Below, piece by piece: positions 48,860-58,983 of a stretch of 64,000 nt of DNA (positions within the stretch are counted from its first letter, which is position 1; the number at the start of each line of letters is the position of its first letter). This stretch comes from Aurantimonas manganoxydans SI85-9A1. GTDB taxonomy: Bacteria; Pseudomonadota; Alphaproteobacteria; Rhizobiales; Rhizobiaceae. The notes below the pieces were generated by a model. The model was not told the DNA's origin, ran no database searches, and saw nothing but the letters and a program-made list of their open reading frames with translations. Both the position numbers and the translations under genes were made by a program. The DNA lies in NCBI RefSeq assembly GCF_000153465.1, contig NZ_CH672387.1, forward strand, positions 1,677,546 through 1,741,545, written 5' to 3'.

Positions 48860-49875
48860 GACGTTCCCCGTCCGGCAATACGGCTGACGAAGCCGGCGAT
48901 GCCGCCGCGCGTGAACAGGACGAGCAACACCAGGAAGATGCCGAGGCCGAGCTTCCAGTGTTCGGAGATCTGGGCCAGCCAATCCTCCAGCAGCAGGAAG
49001 GCGACGGCGCCGGCGATGGGGCCGACCAGCGTGCCCATGCCGCCGAGGACGACCATGACGATGAGCTCACCCGAGCGCTGCCAGCTCATATAGGCGGGCG
49101 AGACGAACTCGGCCTGGTTGGCGAGGAAGACCCCGGCGAGGCCGGCGATGGCGCCGGCAATGACATAGGCGGTGAGCTGGTAGGGGAAGGGCGCGAAGCC
49201 GATCGCCTGCATGCGCACGCGGTTGTCGCGGGTGCCGCGCAGGACACGGCCGAAGCGCGAGCCGACGACGGCGCGCAAAGCGACGAAGGCAAGGGCGAGC
49301 GCGGCGAGGACGACGTAGAAGAAGGTCAGATTGCCCTTCAGGACCGGCGCGCCGAACAGCGTCGAGCGGGCGGCCAGCGTGATGCCGTCGTCGCCACCAT
49401 AGGCCGACAGCGAGACCATGAAGAAATACGCCATTTGGCCGAAGGCGAGGGTGATCATGATGAAATAGACGCCCTTGGTCCGCAGCGAGATGGCGCCGGT
49501 GACGAAGGCGAAGAGACTGCAGACGAGGATGGCGACAGCGGCCTGGACCAGGATGTCGTCGATGCCGTGGGCGGCGAGGATCGCCACCGAATAGGCGCCG
49601 AGGCCGATGAAGGCGGCATGGCCGAAGGAAACCAGCGCGCCATAGCCGAGGATCAGGTCGAGGGAGAGGGCGGCGAGGGCGAAGATCATGATCCGCGTCG
49701 CCGTGACCAGCAGGAACTGGTCGTCGATCGCGGTGGCGAGCAGCGGCAGCAACGCCAGCGTGACGAAGATCAGCCCGGCGGCGAGGGCCGTTCCGCGCCC
49801 GTCGAGGCGGCTTGGGCGGCGCTGGGGCGCGACATCGGGCGTTTCGCCGGCAAGGGTCAGGTCGCTCGCGCTCAT
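48856..49875 (-). CDS. livM: Branched-chain/aromatic-type ABC transporter permease LivM
   Basis: The 339-residue membrane protein has about ten helices and the LivM marks LSLDLILGYGALVSFGHAAF, GVYFIMITLAFGQM and a C-terminal GGMGTLVGPIAGAV. An N-terminal cytosolic extension of about 25 residues is present. The start overlaps the livH stop. Confidence 0.94.
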   Translation of the reverse strand: MSASDLTLAGETPDVAPQRRPSRLDGRGTALAAGLIFVTLALLPLLATAIDDQFLLVTATRIMIFALAALSLDLILGYGALVSFGHAAFIGLGAYSVAILAAHGIDDILVQAAVAILVCSLFAFVTGAISLRTKGVYFIMITLAFGQMAYFFMVSLSAYGGDDGITLAARSTLFGAPVLKGNLTFFYVVLAALALAFVALRAVVGSRFGRVLRGTRDNRVRMQAIGFAPFPYQLTAYVIAGAIAGLAGVFLANQAEFVSPAYMSWQRSGELIVMVVLGGMGTLVGPIAGAVAFLLLEDWLAQISEHWKLGLGIFLVLLVLFTRGGIAGFVSRIAGRGTS

Positions 49876-50798
49876 TGGGCCGCCCCCTTGGCCGGGAAGA
49901 GCCCGGCCGGCCGGAAGAACAGGACGGCGGCCATCAGGATGTAGATCAGCATGGGCGCGAGGGTGCGGCCGGTCTGGGAGGCGGCGGACGGGTCCATGAG
50001 GTTGCGCAGGAGGATCGGGCCGAAGGTGCGGCCGAGCGTGTCGACCAGCCCGACCAGCAGCGCCGCCACGAAGGCGCCCCGCACCGAGCCGACGCCGCCG
50101 ATGACGATGACCACGAAGGTCAGGATTAGGATGGAATCGCCCATACCCGGCTGAACCGACAGGATCGGCGCGACCATGGCGCCGGCAAAGCCCGCCAGCA
50201 TGGCGCCGAGGGCGAAGACCAGCATGAAGAGCCGGCGGATGTCGACGCCGAGGGCCGAGATCATGGGCGCGTTGGTGGCGCCGGCGCGCAGCCGCATGCC
50301 GATCCGGGTGTGGCTGACCAGGATGTAGAGCCCGAGTGCCGTCGCCAGACCGGCGGCGATGATCAGGACGCGGAACAGCGGGTAGCGCATGTTGCCGATC
50401 AGCGGCATCGAACCGGACAGGACGTCCGGGATCGGCACGCTCATGGGGGCTGCGCCCCACAGCATCTGGACACCCTCGTTGAGGATCAGGATCAGGCCGA
50501 AGGTCGCCAGCACCTGGTCGAGATGATCGCGGTCGTAGAGGCGGCGGAAGATCAGCACTTCGAGGATGATCCCGAAGAGCAGCGTCGCCGGAATGGTCAG
50601 GGCGAGGCCGAGGAAGAAGTCGCCGGTATAGGCCGTCAGGGTCGCGACCAGATAGGCGCCGACCATGTAGAGCACGCCATGGGCGAGATTGATCAGGTCC
50701 ATGATCCCGAAGATCAGGGTCAGGCCGGCCGCGACCAGAAACAGCAGGATGCCGAACTGGAGGCCGTTGAGCGCCTGGAGCAGAAAGAGATTGAGCAT
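49872..50798 (-). CDS. livH: Branched-chain/aromatic-type ABC transporter permease LivH
   Basis: The 308-residue permease has the LivH start LQALNGLQFGILLFLVAAGL with LIFGIMDLINLAHG, and IVIGGVGSVRGAFVAALLVG near the end. It is the first permease after the binding-protein gene, separated from it by 147 bp and a hairpin. Confidence 0.94.
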   Translation of the reverse strand: MLNLFLLQALNGLQFGILLFLVAAGLTLIFGIMDLINLAHGVLYMVGAYLVATLTAYTGDFFLGLALTIPATLLFGIILEVLIFRRLYDRDHLDQVLATFGLILILNEGVQMLWGAAPMSVPIPDVLSGSMPLIGNMRYPLFRVLIIAAGLATALGLYILVSHTRIGMRLRAGATNAPMISALGVDIRRLFMLVFALGAMLAGFAGAMVAPILSVQPGMGDSILILTFVVIVIGGVGSVRGAFVAALLVGLVDTLGRTFGPILLRNLMDPSAASQTGRTLAPMLIYILMAAVLFFRPAGLFPAKGAAQ

Positions 50799-50903
50799 GC
50801 CGGGTCCCGCTGCCGCGACCGCTCGTTCACCGGGCGGGGGCGTGTGGTTCGTCGCAGGGTCCGGCTCGCGCCGGAAGTCGCATGCGCGACGTGGGTCGTT
50901 GGC

Positions 50904-50932
50904 GCTCCGGCCCGCGCCTGGCGGACCGGAGC
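50904..50932 (-). terminator. Attenuator-like hairpin between binding protein and livH genes
   Basis: GCTCCGGCCCGC and GCGGACCGGAGC form a 12-bp stem with one mismatch and a GCCTG loop, 13 bases after the binding-protein stop on the minus strand. It probably sets higher binding-protein expression. Confidence 0.55.
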
Positions 50933-50945
50933 CTGAGGCGGCCGG

Positions 50946-52127
50946 TTACTGCATCTTGCAGTCGGCGGCGTAATTGTCCTGGTAGTCGTCGAAAATCTTC
51001 TGCTCGATCTGGGTCTGGTACTTGCCGTCGTCGCGCTTGGCGACCTTGACCAGATAGAAGTCCTGGATCGGGTAGTGGTTGTCGCCGATGGAGAAGTCGC
51101 CGCGCAGGGACAGGAAATCGGCCGCCTTCAGGCCGGCGCGCAGGGCGTCCTTGTCGGAAAGGTCGCCGCCCGCCGCCTTGATGGCGCTGTCGATCATCTG
51201 GGCCGCATCATAGGCCTGCATGGCGTAGGTGCCCGGCACGCTGCCGTATTTTTCCTCATAGGCGGCGACGAAGGCCTTGGACTGCTCGTTGTCCATGTCC
51301 GGCGCCCAGTTGGCGCCGCCGAAGAAGCCGACAGCTGCGTCCTGCTGGGCCGGCAGCGTCGTCTCGTCGACCGTGAAGGCGGAGAGGAACGGAATGTTGT
51401 CGAGGCCGGCCTGGCGGTACTGCTTGACCAGGTTCACACCCATGCCGCCGGGCATGAAGGTGAAGACCGCATCGGGCTGCTCGGCGGCGATCTGCGCGAG
51501 TTCGGCCGAGAAGTCGAGCTGGCCGAGCGGGGTGTAGATCTCGTTGACCACCTCGCCCTTGTAGGAACGCTTGAAGCCAGCGAGCGAATCCTTGCCCGCC
51601 TGATAGTTCGGCGCCAGCAGGAAGAGCCGCTTGTAGCCGGTGTCCTCGGCGTATTTTCCGAGCACCTCGTGGACCTGATCGTTCTGGTAGGACGAGACGA
51701 AGAGGTTGGCGTTGCACTCGGCGCCGGCGAAGTTCGAGGTGCCGGCATTCGGGCTGATCAGGAAGGCGCCGCCGTCGGTGACCGGCTTGGCGATGGCCAT
51801 CAGGATGTTGGAGAAGATCGGCCCGACGACGAAGTCGGCATCGTCGCGCTCGACCAGTTCGCGCGCCTTGTTGGCGGCGATGTCAGGCTTCAGCTCGTCG
51901 TCGACGGTGGTGATCTCGGTCTCGAGGCCGCCGAGCTTGCCGCCCATCGTCTCGACCGCCAGCATGAAGCCGTCGCGGCCCTGTTCGCCAAGCACCGCGG
52001 CCGGCCCCGACAGGGTGAACATCAGGCCGACCTTGAGCTTGTTGTCGGCGGCATCCTGCGCGAGCGCGCTGCCGGTCAGGGCGGTGGCCGCCAGAAGGCC
52101 GAGGGCAACGGTGCGGATCATTGTCAT
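50946..52127 (-). CDS. ABC transporter substrate-binding protein (HAAT/Liv family)
   Basis: The 393-residue periplasmic protein has a Sec signal (ALGLLAATALTGSALAQ, cleaved near residue 24). The type I binding fold then opens with LKVGLMFTLSGPAAVLGEQG, with typical FVVGPIFSN. It resembles the aromatic-acid-linked Liv-type binding proteins more than LivK for leucine, judged by context only. ATG 52127 has GGAG upstream; an ATG at 52121 is possible. A candidate MarR site lies 110 bp upstream. Confidence 0.92.
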   Translation of the reverse strand: MTMIRTVALGLLAATALTGSALAQDAADNKLKVGLMFTLSGPAAVLGEQGRDGFMLAVETMGGKLGGLETEITTVDDELKPDIAANKARELVERDDADFVVGPIFSNILMAIAKPVTDGGAFLISPNAGTSNFAGAECNANLFVSSYQNDQVHEVLGKYAEDTGYKRLFLLAPNYQAGKDSLAGFKRSYKGEVVNEIYTPLGQLDFSAELAQIAAEQPDAVFTFMPGGMGVNLVKQYRQAGLDNIPFLSAFTVDETTLPAQQDAAVGFFGGANWAPDMDNEQSKAFVAAYEEKYGSVPGTYAMQAYDAAQMIDSAIKAAGGDLSDKDALRAGLKAADFLSLRGDFSIGDNHYPIQDFYLVKVAKRDDGKYQTQIEQKIFDDYQDNYAADCKMQ

Positions 52128-52236
52128 TCCTGCATCTCCATGCAAAGTTTCTGCGGCAGATCCGGCCCCGCCTCGGCGGTCCGTGCCCTTGTTCGGCATG
52201 CGGCGCGGCGCCTCTGCGCCCCGAACCGAAAATTAG

Positions 52237-52248
52237 TTTACACATAAA
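52237..52248. promoter_or_regulatory. Candidate MarR operator 2, upstream of the binding protein gene
   Basis: TTTAcacaTAAA, in the wider context TAGTTTA-N4-TAAAATAG, matches sites 45481 and 52396. Confidence 0.6.
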
Positions 52249-52395
52249 ATAGTGCCTCGCAACCGGATTGGCCGAATTTTTGGGCGTGCCTAAATATGCT
52301 GCAGTGCGGCGGCTATATATGCGCTGCGGCAAGGGCGAGCGGCGCCGAGAATCTGGCCGCGACGCCTTGACCCATGCCCCGCTCCACGGTGATAG

Positions 52396-52407
52396 TTTAA
52401 CTCTAAA
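52396..52407. promoter_or_regulatory. Candidate MarR operator 3, upstream of the monooxygenase/reductase gene
   Basis: TTTAactcTAAA, in the wider context ATAGTTTA-N4-TAAAATATC, lies 43 bp upstream of the start codon, where repressor binding would block transcription. Confidence 0.6.
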
Positions 52408-52450
52408 ATATCTGGCTGCGGGTGTCGGTCCCGCCTACAGGAGAGCAGCG

Positions 52451-54829
52451 ATGCGCATCACCGTAATCGGCGGCGGCCCCGGCGGCCTCTATTTCGCGCT
52501 GCTCACCAAGAAGCAGCGGCCCGACTGGTCGATCGACATCTACGAGCAGAACCAGGCCGAGGACACGTTCGGCTTCGGTGTCGTCTTCTCCGACGAGACA
52601 TTGCACGAATTCCTGTCGCGCGACCGGCGGTCCTTCGACCGCATCCGCCATGAATTCGCCTATTGGGACGACGTCGCCATCCACAAGGACGGGCGCGAGA
52701 TGCGCTGCGGCGGGAACGGCTTTGCCGGCATCTCGCGGATGAAGCTCCTCGCCATCCTGCAGCAGCGCTGCCGGGAGGAGGGGATCGGCCTGCATTTCGG
52801 CGTGTCGGTACCGCCGGAGGAGATCGCCACGCGCTTTGCCGATTCCGACGTGATCGTCGCGGCGGACGGCGTGAATTCGCGCATCCGCGAGCATTTCCGC
52901 ACGGCCTTCGAACCGGATGTGGCGATCAAGTCGAACCGCTTCTGCTGGATGGGATCGACCCGGCCGATGGACGAGTTCAACTATTTCTTCCGGCAGACCG
53001 AGCACGGCATCATCTGTGCCCACACCTACCAGTACGAGGCGGGCCGCTCGACCTGGATCTTCGAGATGGACGACGCCTGCTGGCGCGGCCACGGCTTCGA
53101 CGGCATGGACGAGGCGGCGTCGAAGGCGGCGCTGGAAGCGCTCTATGCCGACGAGTTGCAGGGCCATCCGCTGCTCCTGAACCGGTCGAACTGGCGGCAG
53201 TTTCCGCGCATCTTCTGCAATCGCTGGTCCCACGACAACATCGTGCTGCTCGGCGACGCCAAAGCCTCGGCGCATTATTCCATCGGCTCGGGCACCAAGC
53301 TCGCCATGGAATGCGCCATCTCGCTGTCCGATTCGGTGGTCGCGCATGGCCCGTCCAGCGTTGCGGCCGCCTTCGCGGCCTATGAGGACGCGCGGCGCAC
53401 GCCCTGCCAGATCACCCAGCACAATGCCGACGTGTCGCTGGCCTGGTTCGAGAACATGAACCGCTCCTGGGACATGGAGCCCGAGCAGTTCGCCATGGTG
53501 GTGATGTGCCGGGCCAAGGCGATCACCTACGACAATCTGATCGTGCGCGATCCCGGCTTCGTCGAAGCCGTCGATACCGCCTTCTACGAGCGGGTCTACC
53601 GCGAGACCGGCGAGGATTACCGCGAGAGCCGGCCAACGCCGATGTTCACGCGGTTCCGGCTGCGGGAGATGACGATCGAGAACCGGGTCGCCATGTCGCC
53701 GATGGCGCAATATTCGGCCGATGCGGACGGCAATCCGACCGACTGGCACTTCGTCCACTACACCTCCCATGCGCTGGGCGGGGCCGGCCTGATCTTCACC
53801 GAGATGACCTGCCCCTCGGCCGATGCGCGGATCACGCCGGGCTGCACGGGCCTGTGGACCGACGCGCAGGAAGCGCATTGGAAGCGGATCGTCGACTTCG
53901 TTCACGCCAATTCGACGTCGAAGATGGTGCTGCAGCTCGGTCATGCCGGGCGCAAGGGGTCGACCCAGCTCGGCTGGGAGAAGATGGACATGCCGCTGGC
54001 CGACAAGGCGGCGAACTGGCCGATCGTCTCGGCCTCGCCGCTGCCCTATCACGACGGAATCAGCCAGGTGCCGAAGCCGCTGGACCGGGCCGAGATGGAC
54101 CGGATCACCGCGGATTTCGTCCAGGCGACGGAGCGGGCGGACCGGGCCGGCTTCGACATGCTGGAGCTGCACTGCGCCCACGGCTATCTGCTGGCCTCCT
54201 TCCTGTCGCCGCTGACCAACCATCGCGACGACGCCTATGGCGGGTCGGTGGAAAACCGGCTGCGCTACCCGCTGGAGGTCTTTGCCGCGATGCGGGCGGC
54301 CTGGCCGGCGCACAAGCCGATGTCGGTCCGCCTGTCGGCCACCGACTGGGCCGAGGGCGGGATCAGCGAGGCGGACGTCTTCGCGATCTCGGAGGCATTC
54401 GCCACTGCCGGCTGCGACCTGATCGACGTGTCGGCCGGCCAGACCGTGGCCGATCAGGCGCCGGTCTACGGCCGGATGTTCCAGGTGCAGTTCGCCGAGG
54501 CGATCCGCAACGTGCCGAAGATGGCGGTGATGGCGGTCGGCGCCATCACGGAGGCGGCGCAGGTGAACACCATCCTGCACACCCGCCGCGCCGACATCGT
54601 CGCGCTCGGCCGTCCGCATATGTGGAACCCGTATTTCGCCCGCGAGGCGGCGGCCTGGTACGATACCCGCAACCAGCCCTGGCCGAAGCAATACATCTCG
54701 GGCCGAGACCAGGCCTATCGCGAACTGACCAAGAAGCGGGCGCAGGAGATCGAGCTGCGGCGCAAGGCCCGGCCGCGGCCGCACGATGCCAAGGCCAGCG
54801 ATTCGCCGGCGCGCCAGGCCGCCGAGTAG
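52451..54829 (+). CDS. Anthraniloyl-CoA (2-aminobenzoyl-CoA) monooxygenase/reductase
   Basis: The 792-residue protein has two parts. Residues 1-about 390 are a flavin hydroxylase ([48 protein letters not shown]). Residues about 395-770 are an Old Yellow Enzyme-type reductase ([53 protein letters not shown]). This is the architecture of 2-aminobenzoyl-CoA monooxygenase/reductase, which hydroxylates the ring and then reduces it in one protein, and of related salicyloyl-CoA 5-hydroxylases. Anthraniloyl-CoA is favoured by the aminobenzoate-type ligase in the locus. ATG 52451 follows CAGGAGAG. Confidence 0.93.
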   Translation: MRITVIGGGPGGLYFALLTKKQRPDWSIDIYEQNQAEDTFGFGVVFSDETLHEFLSRDRRSFDRIRHEFAYWDDVAIHKDGREMRCGGNGFAGISRMKLLAILQQRCREEGIGLHFGVSVPPEEIATRFADSDVIVAADGVNSRIREHFRTAFEPDVAIKSNRFCWMGSTRPMDEFNYFFRQTEHGIICAHTYQYEAGRSTWIFEMDDACWRGHGFDGMDEAASKAALEALYADELQGHPLLLNRSNWRQFPRIFCNRWSHDNIVLLGDAKASAHYSIGSGTKLAMECAISLSDSVVAHGPSSVAAAFAAYEDARRTPCQITQHNADVSLAWFENMNRSWDMEPEQFAMVVMCRAKAITYDNLIVRDPGFVEAVDTAFYERVYRETGEDYRESRPTPMFTRFRLREMTIENRVAMSPMAQYSADADGNPTDWHFVHYTSHALGGAGLIFTEMTCPSADARITPGCTGLWTDAQEAHWKRIVDFVHANSTSKMVLQLGHAGRKGSTQLGWEKMDMPLADKAANWPIVSASPLPYHDGISQVPKPLDRAEMDRITADFVQATERADRAGFDMLELHCAHGYLLASFLSPLTNHRDDAYGGSVENRLRYPLEVFAAMRAAWPAHKPMSVRLSATDWAEGGISEADVFAISEAFATAGCDLIDVSAGQTVADQAPVYGRMFQVQFAEAIRNVPKMAVMAVGAITEAAQVNTILHTRRADIVALGRPHMWNPYFAREAAAWYDTRNQPWPKQYISGRDQAYRELTKKRAQEIELRRKARPRPHDAKASDSPARQAAE

Positions 54830-54856
54830 GGCAGGCCGCCGAGTCGGGTGGGCCGG

Positions 54857-55393
54857 CTAGCCGGCCTCGGCGAGCGCGGAGCGTTCGAACAGGGCGAAAC
54901 AGGCGGTGGCGGCAGCAATCGCGCTGGCGATCGTGGGCTCGTCCTGGCTCTCGCCCCATCCATCGAGGTCTGCGAGCACGCTCCGCCAGCCGCCGCGCTC
55001 GTGGCGTGCCGAAAGCAGGCGGCGCGGATAGGCGACCGGCACACGGCGTTGCAGCACCGCGCCGCCGAGCCGCGAGCCCTCCAGAACATAATGGATGCCA
55101 CGCGCCGCCACCGGCGATTTGGGGCCGTCGAAGGGGGCCGATGGCGGGACGGCGATGCCCAACTCCTGAAGGTCGGCGACCACCAGATCGCTGCGCGAAC
55201 AGGTCGCGGCTACCGAAATGCCGGCGGCGATCGCCTCGACGGCGGGCAGTGCCCTTGCATGGGCTCGCAGGAAACCGCCATAACCGGACCGTGTTGAGAG
55301 GTCGAAGGCACTGAAGGCGGTGTCGACCCGCAAATGCAGTGACGAAGTTTCCGTGCGCAGGCGTTCGGAAAACGTCCCGTTCGGTGGTGGCAT
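54857..55393 (-). CDS. bphO: Biliverdin-producing heme oxygenase
   Basis: The 178-residue protein opens heme to biliverdin, the chromophore of bacteriophytochrome. Family marks are LRTETSSLHLRVDTAFSAFD, holding the proximal His, and IHYVLEGSRLGGAVLQRRV. It is divergent from the phytochrome gene, with only 55 bp between the starts. ATG 55393 is chosen; the frame is open further, but that would overlap the phytochrome gene. It lies 27 bp from the convergent end of the monooxygenase/reductase gene. Confidence 0.9.
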   Translation of the reverse strand: MPPPNGTFSERLRTETSSLHLRVDTAFSAFDLSTRSGYGGFLRAHARALPAVEAIAAGISVAATCSRSDLVVADLQELGIAVPPSAPFDGPKSPVAARGIHYVLEGSRLGGAVLQRRVPVAYPRRLLSARHERGGWRSVLADLDGWGESQDEPTIASAIAAATACFALFERSALAEAG

Positions 55394-55448
55394 GCAGTGA
55401 TCCGTCGCTCGTGACACGTTCCCGTCCGACGTCGACAGGAGGCCACAG

Positions 55449-57629
55449 GTGAAAGCAGATATCCCCGCCAGTCTGCAAGACTCCCTGCGTGCGGTCTCCG
55501 AGGACGAGCTGACGCTCTGCGACCGCGAACCGATCCACATTCCCGGCTCCATCCAGCCGCACGGCATGCTGCTGGTCGCCGACCGGGGGACGCTGGACGT
55601 CGTGGCAGGGGCCGGCGACATCGAGGGCCGGCTCGCGCCGCAATGGCTCGGGCGTCCGCTGGCCAGTCTCATCGGCAGCGCGGCGGTGGAGATTGCCCTG
55701 GGGATCGAGGACGAGACCTCCGCGGTGCTCGATCCGGTGACCGGGCTCGTCAACTCGCTGGACGGTGTCGCGCACCGCACCGGCGAGTATCTGCTGATCG
55801 AGCTGGAAGACGCGGAACGTGCGGGCGCGAGCACGGCGCGCATCTTCACCCGGATCGAGGAGGCCGGTGCGGCCCTCGCCCGGACCCATGATCTCCTCGA
55901 TCTCTGCGAAGCGGCGGTCCAGCAGTTCCGCGCGATCACCGGTTACGACCGGGTGATGATCTATCGCTTTCACGAGGACGGGGCCGGCTCGGTGGTGGCC
56001 GAGGACCGGGCCCCGCACCTCGTCTCCTTCCTCAATCACCAGTTCCCGGCAACGGACATTCCGAAGCAGGCGCGGGCCCTCTATGTCCGCAACCGGATCC
56101 GGGTGATTCCCGACGTCTGCTACGAACCGGCGCCGATCCGCGCCGCGGAGGCCGGGCTGTCGGAGGTCGACCTGTCCGATGTCGGGCTGCGCAGCGTCTC
56201 GCCGATCCATATCCGCTACCTCCAGAACATGGCCGTCGGCGCCTCGGCCTCGATCTCCATCGTCATGGACGGGCATCTGTGGGGGCTGGTGGCCTGCCAT
56301 CACGACGAGGCGAAGGCCATATCGCTGTCGGACCGCACCGCCTGCCGCATCCTCGCCCATACGCTGTCTCAGCAGATTGCCGCCAAGGACGAGGCGGAAC
56401 TGACCCGCGAGCGGGTCCGGATCCGGGCAAGTGAAGACACTGCCCTGGCGCTGTACGACCCGGAATCCAGCTTCGAAAGCTTCATGGAGGGAGCGGGCCC
56501 GGAGCTTTGCCGCATGCTGGGGGCCGACGGGCTGGCCGTCCTGTCCGGCGCGCAGATCACCACTTTCGGTCGCTGCCCGGACGAGGCCGACCTCCGCACG
56601 ATCGGCGAGTGGGTGAAGGACAAGGCGGCGCCGTTCCCGTTCCTCACCGACCGGCTGGCGTTGCATTGGCCAGAGGCGAAGGCGTTCCAGTCCCGGGCCA
56701 GCGGTCTCCTGGCGGTCTCGCTCTCAACGGAGACGCCGATCTGTCTGATCTGGCTGCGGGCCGAGAAGATCGAGACCGTCGAATGGGCCGGTAATCCCCA
56801 CAAGGGCGCCTCAAGCGATCCGAATGCCGTGCTGACGCCGCGGTCGTCCTTCGAGACGTGGAGCGACACGGTCCGCGGTCGGTCGCGGCCCTGGTCGATC
56901 GCCGAGGTGGAATCGGCCAGCCGCGTCGGCCGACTGCTGCGCGAACGCCGTCAGGCGATTCGGCTGAGGGAGCTGAACCGCGATCTCCTCGAGACCGTGC
57001 GCGAGAACCAGTTGCTCCTGCAGCAGAAGGGCTTCCTGCTGCGGGAAGTGAATCACCGCGTCCAGAACAGCTTGCAACTGGTCGCCGCCTTCCTGCGCAT
57101 GCAGGCCCGCGATCTCGACGACGCGGCGACGAAGAGCCAGCTGTCGGAAGCGCAGCGGCGGCTGAACGCGGTCGCGCTCGTCCACCGGCGGCTCTATTCG
57201 GGCGAAAGCGTCGAGATCGTCGACCTCTCACGCTACATCCGCGACCTGTGGACGGATCTTGCGTCGTCGATGGACGGGGTATGGGCAGAACGGGCGCGGC
57301 TCGACCTCGCGCCAGTCCAGATCGCGGCCGACCGGGCCGTCCATGTCGGGCTGATCATGACCGAACTGGTGATCAACACGCAGAAATACGCCTATGACGG
57401 CAAGGCCGGTCCGTTGGCGATCCGCCTCGACCAGCATCTCGGCCGGTTCCGGCTCGCCGTCTCGGATCGGGGCGCCGGCAAGTCGCGCGACCATCAGGGC
57501 TTCGGCTCGAAGATGATGCGCGCGATGGTCGACCAGATCGAAGGCACGCTGGAGGAGGCCGGAAACCGGCCGGGTCTCGTCACCACGGTCAGCGCACCTG
57601 TCGAGCGATCCCTGCACCACGGCAGCTGA
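55449..57629 (+). CDS. bphP: Bacteriophytochrome sensor histidine kinase
   Basis: The 726-residue photoreceptor has PAS, GAF and PHY domains followed by a kinase. Cys24 in LTLCDREPIHIPGSIQPHG is the biliverdin attachment site. GAF carries the chromophore pocket (FPATDIPKQARALYVRNRIR, then HLWGLVACHHDE). The PHY tongue has PRSSFETWSDTVRGRSRPWS. The kinase part is HisKA_2 type with His536 in REVNHRVQNSLQLVAAF, and the ATPase has ELVINTQKYAY and DRGAGKSRDHQGFGSKM. GTG 55449 follows AGGAGG. No response regulator is adjacent. It senses red/far-red light. Confidence 0.95.
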   Translation: MKADIPASLQDSLRAVSEDELTLCDREPIHIPGSIQPHGMLLVADRGTLDVVAGAGDIEGRLAPQWLGRPLASLIGSAAVEIALGIEDETSAVLDPVTGLVNSLDGVAHRTGEYLLIELEDAERAGASTARIFTRIEEAGAALARTHDLLDLCEAAVQQFRAITGYDRVMIYRFHEDGAGSVVAEDRAPHLVSFLNHQFPATDIPKQARALYVRNRIRVIPDVCYEPAPIRAAEAGLSEVDLSDVGLRSVSPIHIRYLQNMAVGASASISIVMDGHLWGLVACHHDEAKAISLSDRTACRILAHTLSQQIAAKDEAELTRERVRIRASEDTALALYDPESSFESFMEGAGPELCRMLGADGLAVLSGAQITTFGRCPDEADLRTIGEWVKDKAAPFPFLTDRLALHWPEAKAFQSRASGLLAVSLSTETPICLIWLRAEKIETVEWAGNPHKGASSDPNAVLTPRSSFETWSDTVRGRSRPWSIAEVESASRVGRLLRERRQAIRLRELNRDLLETVRENQLLLQQKGFLLREVNHRVQNSLQLVAAFLRMQARDLDDAATKSQLSEAQRRLNAVALVHRRLYSGESVEIVDLSRYIRDLWTDLASSMDGVWAERARLDLAPVQIAADRAVHVGLIMTELVINTQKYAYDGKAGPLAIRLDQHLGRFRLAVSDRGAGKSRDHQGFGSKMMRAMVDQIEGTLEEAGNRPGLVTTVSAPVERSLHHGS

Positions 57630-57715
57630 GGCGGAGTGGCCGCGGCAGCGTTCTTCGCCGCAAGACCTGCCGCGCGCCGTGAAACCGAGCCGCGGGCAGG
57701 GCGTCCCGGCGGGCA

Positions 57716-58750
57716 TCAATCCGTCGGCAGCCGTTCCAGATAGGACAGATCCTCGGCATCGAACTCGCGCCGGATCAGATCGACGCGAGAGATCGCGCGG
57801 TCGCCCGAGATGATCAGATGGTCGGCCAACGCCTTCGCGGCCCTGTCCGTCTCGCCGGCCAGCAGATGGTCGATCACCGCCATATGCTCGGGCAGGAACG
57901 GTTCGGCGTCGAACAGACGCGGCGTCCAGCGATAGAGGAACCGGTGGGCGATCAGCAGCGACTGGGGCAGGGTGATCGCCTGCATCAGCGCATAGGTGCC
58001 CGACAGGTCGAGCAGCGTGACATGGAGATCCTTCTCCAGCGCGTCGAGCGTGGCGCCGGTGACATCGCCCGCCGCCATCGCCTCTTCCAGCCGTGTCCGC
58101 ATCTGCGTCAGCAGTGACGCCGGCGCGTGGGGCGCCGCCTTGGTCAGGGCGATCGGCTCGAGAATCGAGCGCAATTCGTAGAGTTCGGCGATATGGTCGG
58201 GCGTCAGCGCCGGCGCGTACCAGCGGCCGCGATCGTCCTTGCGCAGCACGCCGCGTTGCTGCAGGCGGCCGACCACGTCGCGCGCCACGGTACGGCTGAC
58301 CCCGTAGTGGCGGGCGAGCCGCGCCTCGTTCACCCTCCAGCTGGCGAAGGAGATTCGGGCGATCACCTGGTCCTCGACCTCGCCATAGATCCGCTCCCAG
58401 CTCGGCGAGGATTGCAGCGGACTGCCGTCATGCGCCGGCGACGCGGTATTCCCGGGCAGGGGGGGCTTTCGCGCCGACGCGTTGCCGGCAAGGACGGCAT
58501 AGCCCTTGCCCTTCACGCGTTTGACGAGGCCCTGCTGCTCCAGTTCCGACAGGGCGCGGCGCACGGGCGCGCGGCTGATGCCGAGCCGCTCGGCCAGCAG
58601 CGATTCGGTGAGGTGGCCCAATGCCGGCAGGGTGCCGTCGCGGATCTGCTCGGCGATGAGCTGCGTCGCCCGCTCGTAGAGACGCGGCGTGACGCCGGAG
58701 ACGCTCTCCTTTTCGATGTCCTGGACCCTCTCGACGCGCCCGTCAGGCAT
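57716..58750 (-). CDS. GntR-family regulator with two winged helices and an FCD domain
   Basis: The 344-residue protein has a first winged helix at about residues 25-90 (ESLLAERLGISRAPVRRAL). A Pro/Ser-rich linker leads to a second winged-helix-like unit at about 115-180 (EARLARHYGVSRTVARDVVG). The FCD ligand-binding domain follows at about 185-330 (ELYELRSILEPIALTKAA, then EKDLHVTLLDL with metal-type residues). Most FadR-type regulators have one helix unit. It is divergent from the dehydrogenase/TRAP operon and likely controls it. Confidence 0.9.
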   Translation of the reverse strand: MPDGRVERVQDIEKESVSGVTPRLYERATQLIAEQIRDGTLPALGHLTESLLAERLGISRAPVRRALSELEQQGLVKRVKGKGYAVLAGNASARKPPLPGNTASPAHDGSPLQSSPSWERIYGEVEDQVIARISFASWRVNEARLARHYGVSRTVARDVVGRLQQRGVLRKDDRGRWYAPALTPDHIAELYELRSILEPIALTKAAPHAPASLLTQMRTRLEEAMAAGDVTGATLDALEKDLHVTLLDLSGTYALMQAITLPQSLLIAHRFLYRWTPRLFDAEPFLPEHMAVIDHLLAGETDRAAKALADHLIISGDRAISRVDLIRREFDAEDLSYLERLPTD

Positions 58751-58927
58751 CGTGTCTCCCTCGCAACCCCGGCGGATTCGACCGGTGCCAAAGTGTTTCG
58801 GATGTCGCCCATGGCGTCAAACCGGATGCCGGCCCCGGGACGCGATCGTCGCACTCCCTGCTTCATGAGCGCTTGCGATCGCCCGTTATCCGCCGCCGCG
58901 CTCCCCCCTTTTCTCTCCGCGGTTGAT

Positions 58928-58944
58928 ATGTATAGTGTAGACAT
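58928..58944. promoter_or_regulatory. Candidate operator in the GntR/SDR divergent promoter
   Basis: ATGTatagtgtagACAT, with flanking GTAT/ATAC pairs, lies 40 bp upstream of the SDR gene, in the only AT-rich part of the 233-bp gap. It fits a FadR-type operator in position, not in a known consensus. Confidence 0.35.
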
Positions 58945-58983
58945 ACGACATAGAGCGGGGGCTCGTGGCAGGGAGGAACGGGA

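Larger units (their letters stand above)
52128..52450. other. 323-bp divergent promoter region of the anthranilate locus
   Basis: No coding sequence is visible. The stretch separates the divergent binding-protein and monooxygenase/reductase genes and holds one TTTA-N4-TAAA palindrome near each of them. The surroundings of the palindromes are AT-rich in otherwise GC-rich DNA, as expected for promoters. Confidence 0.7.
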
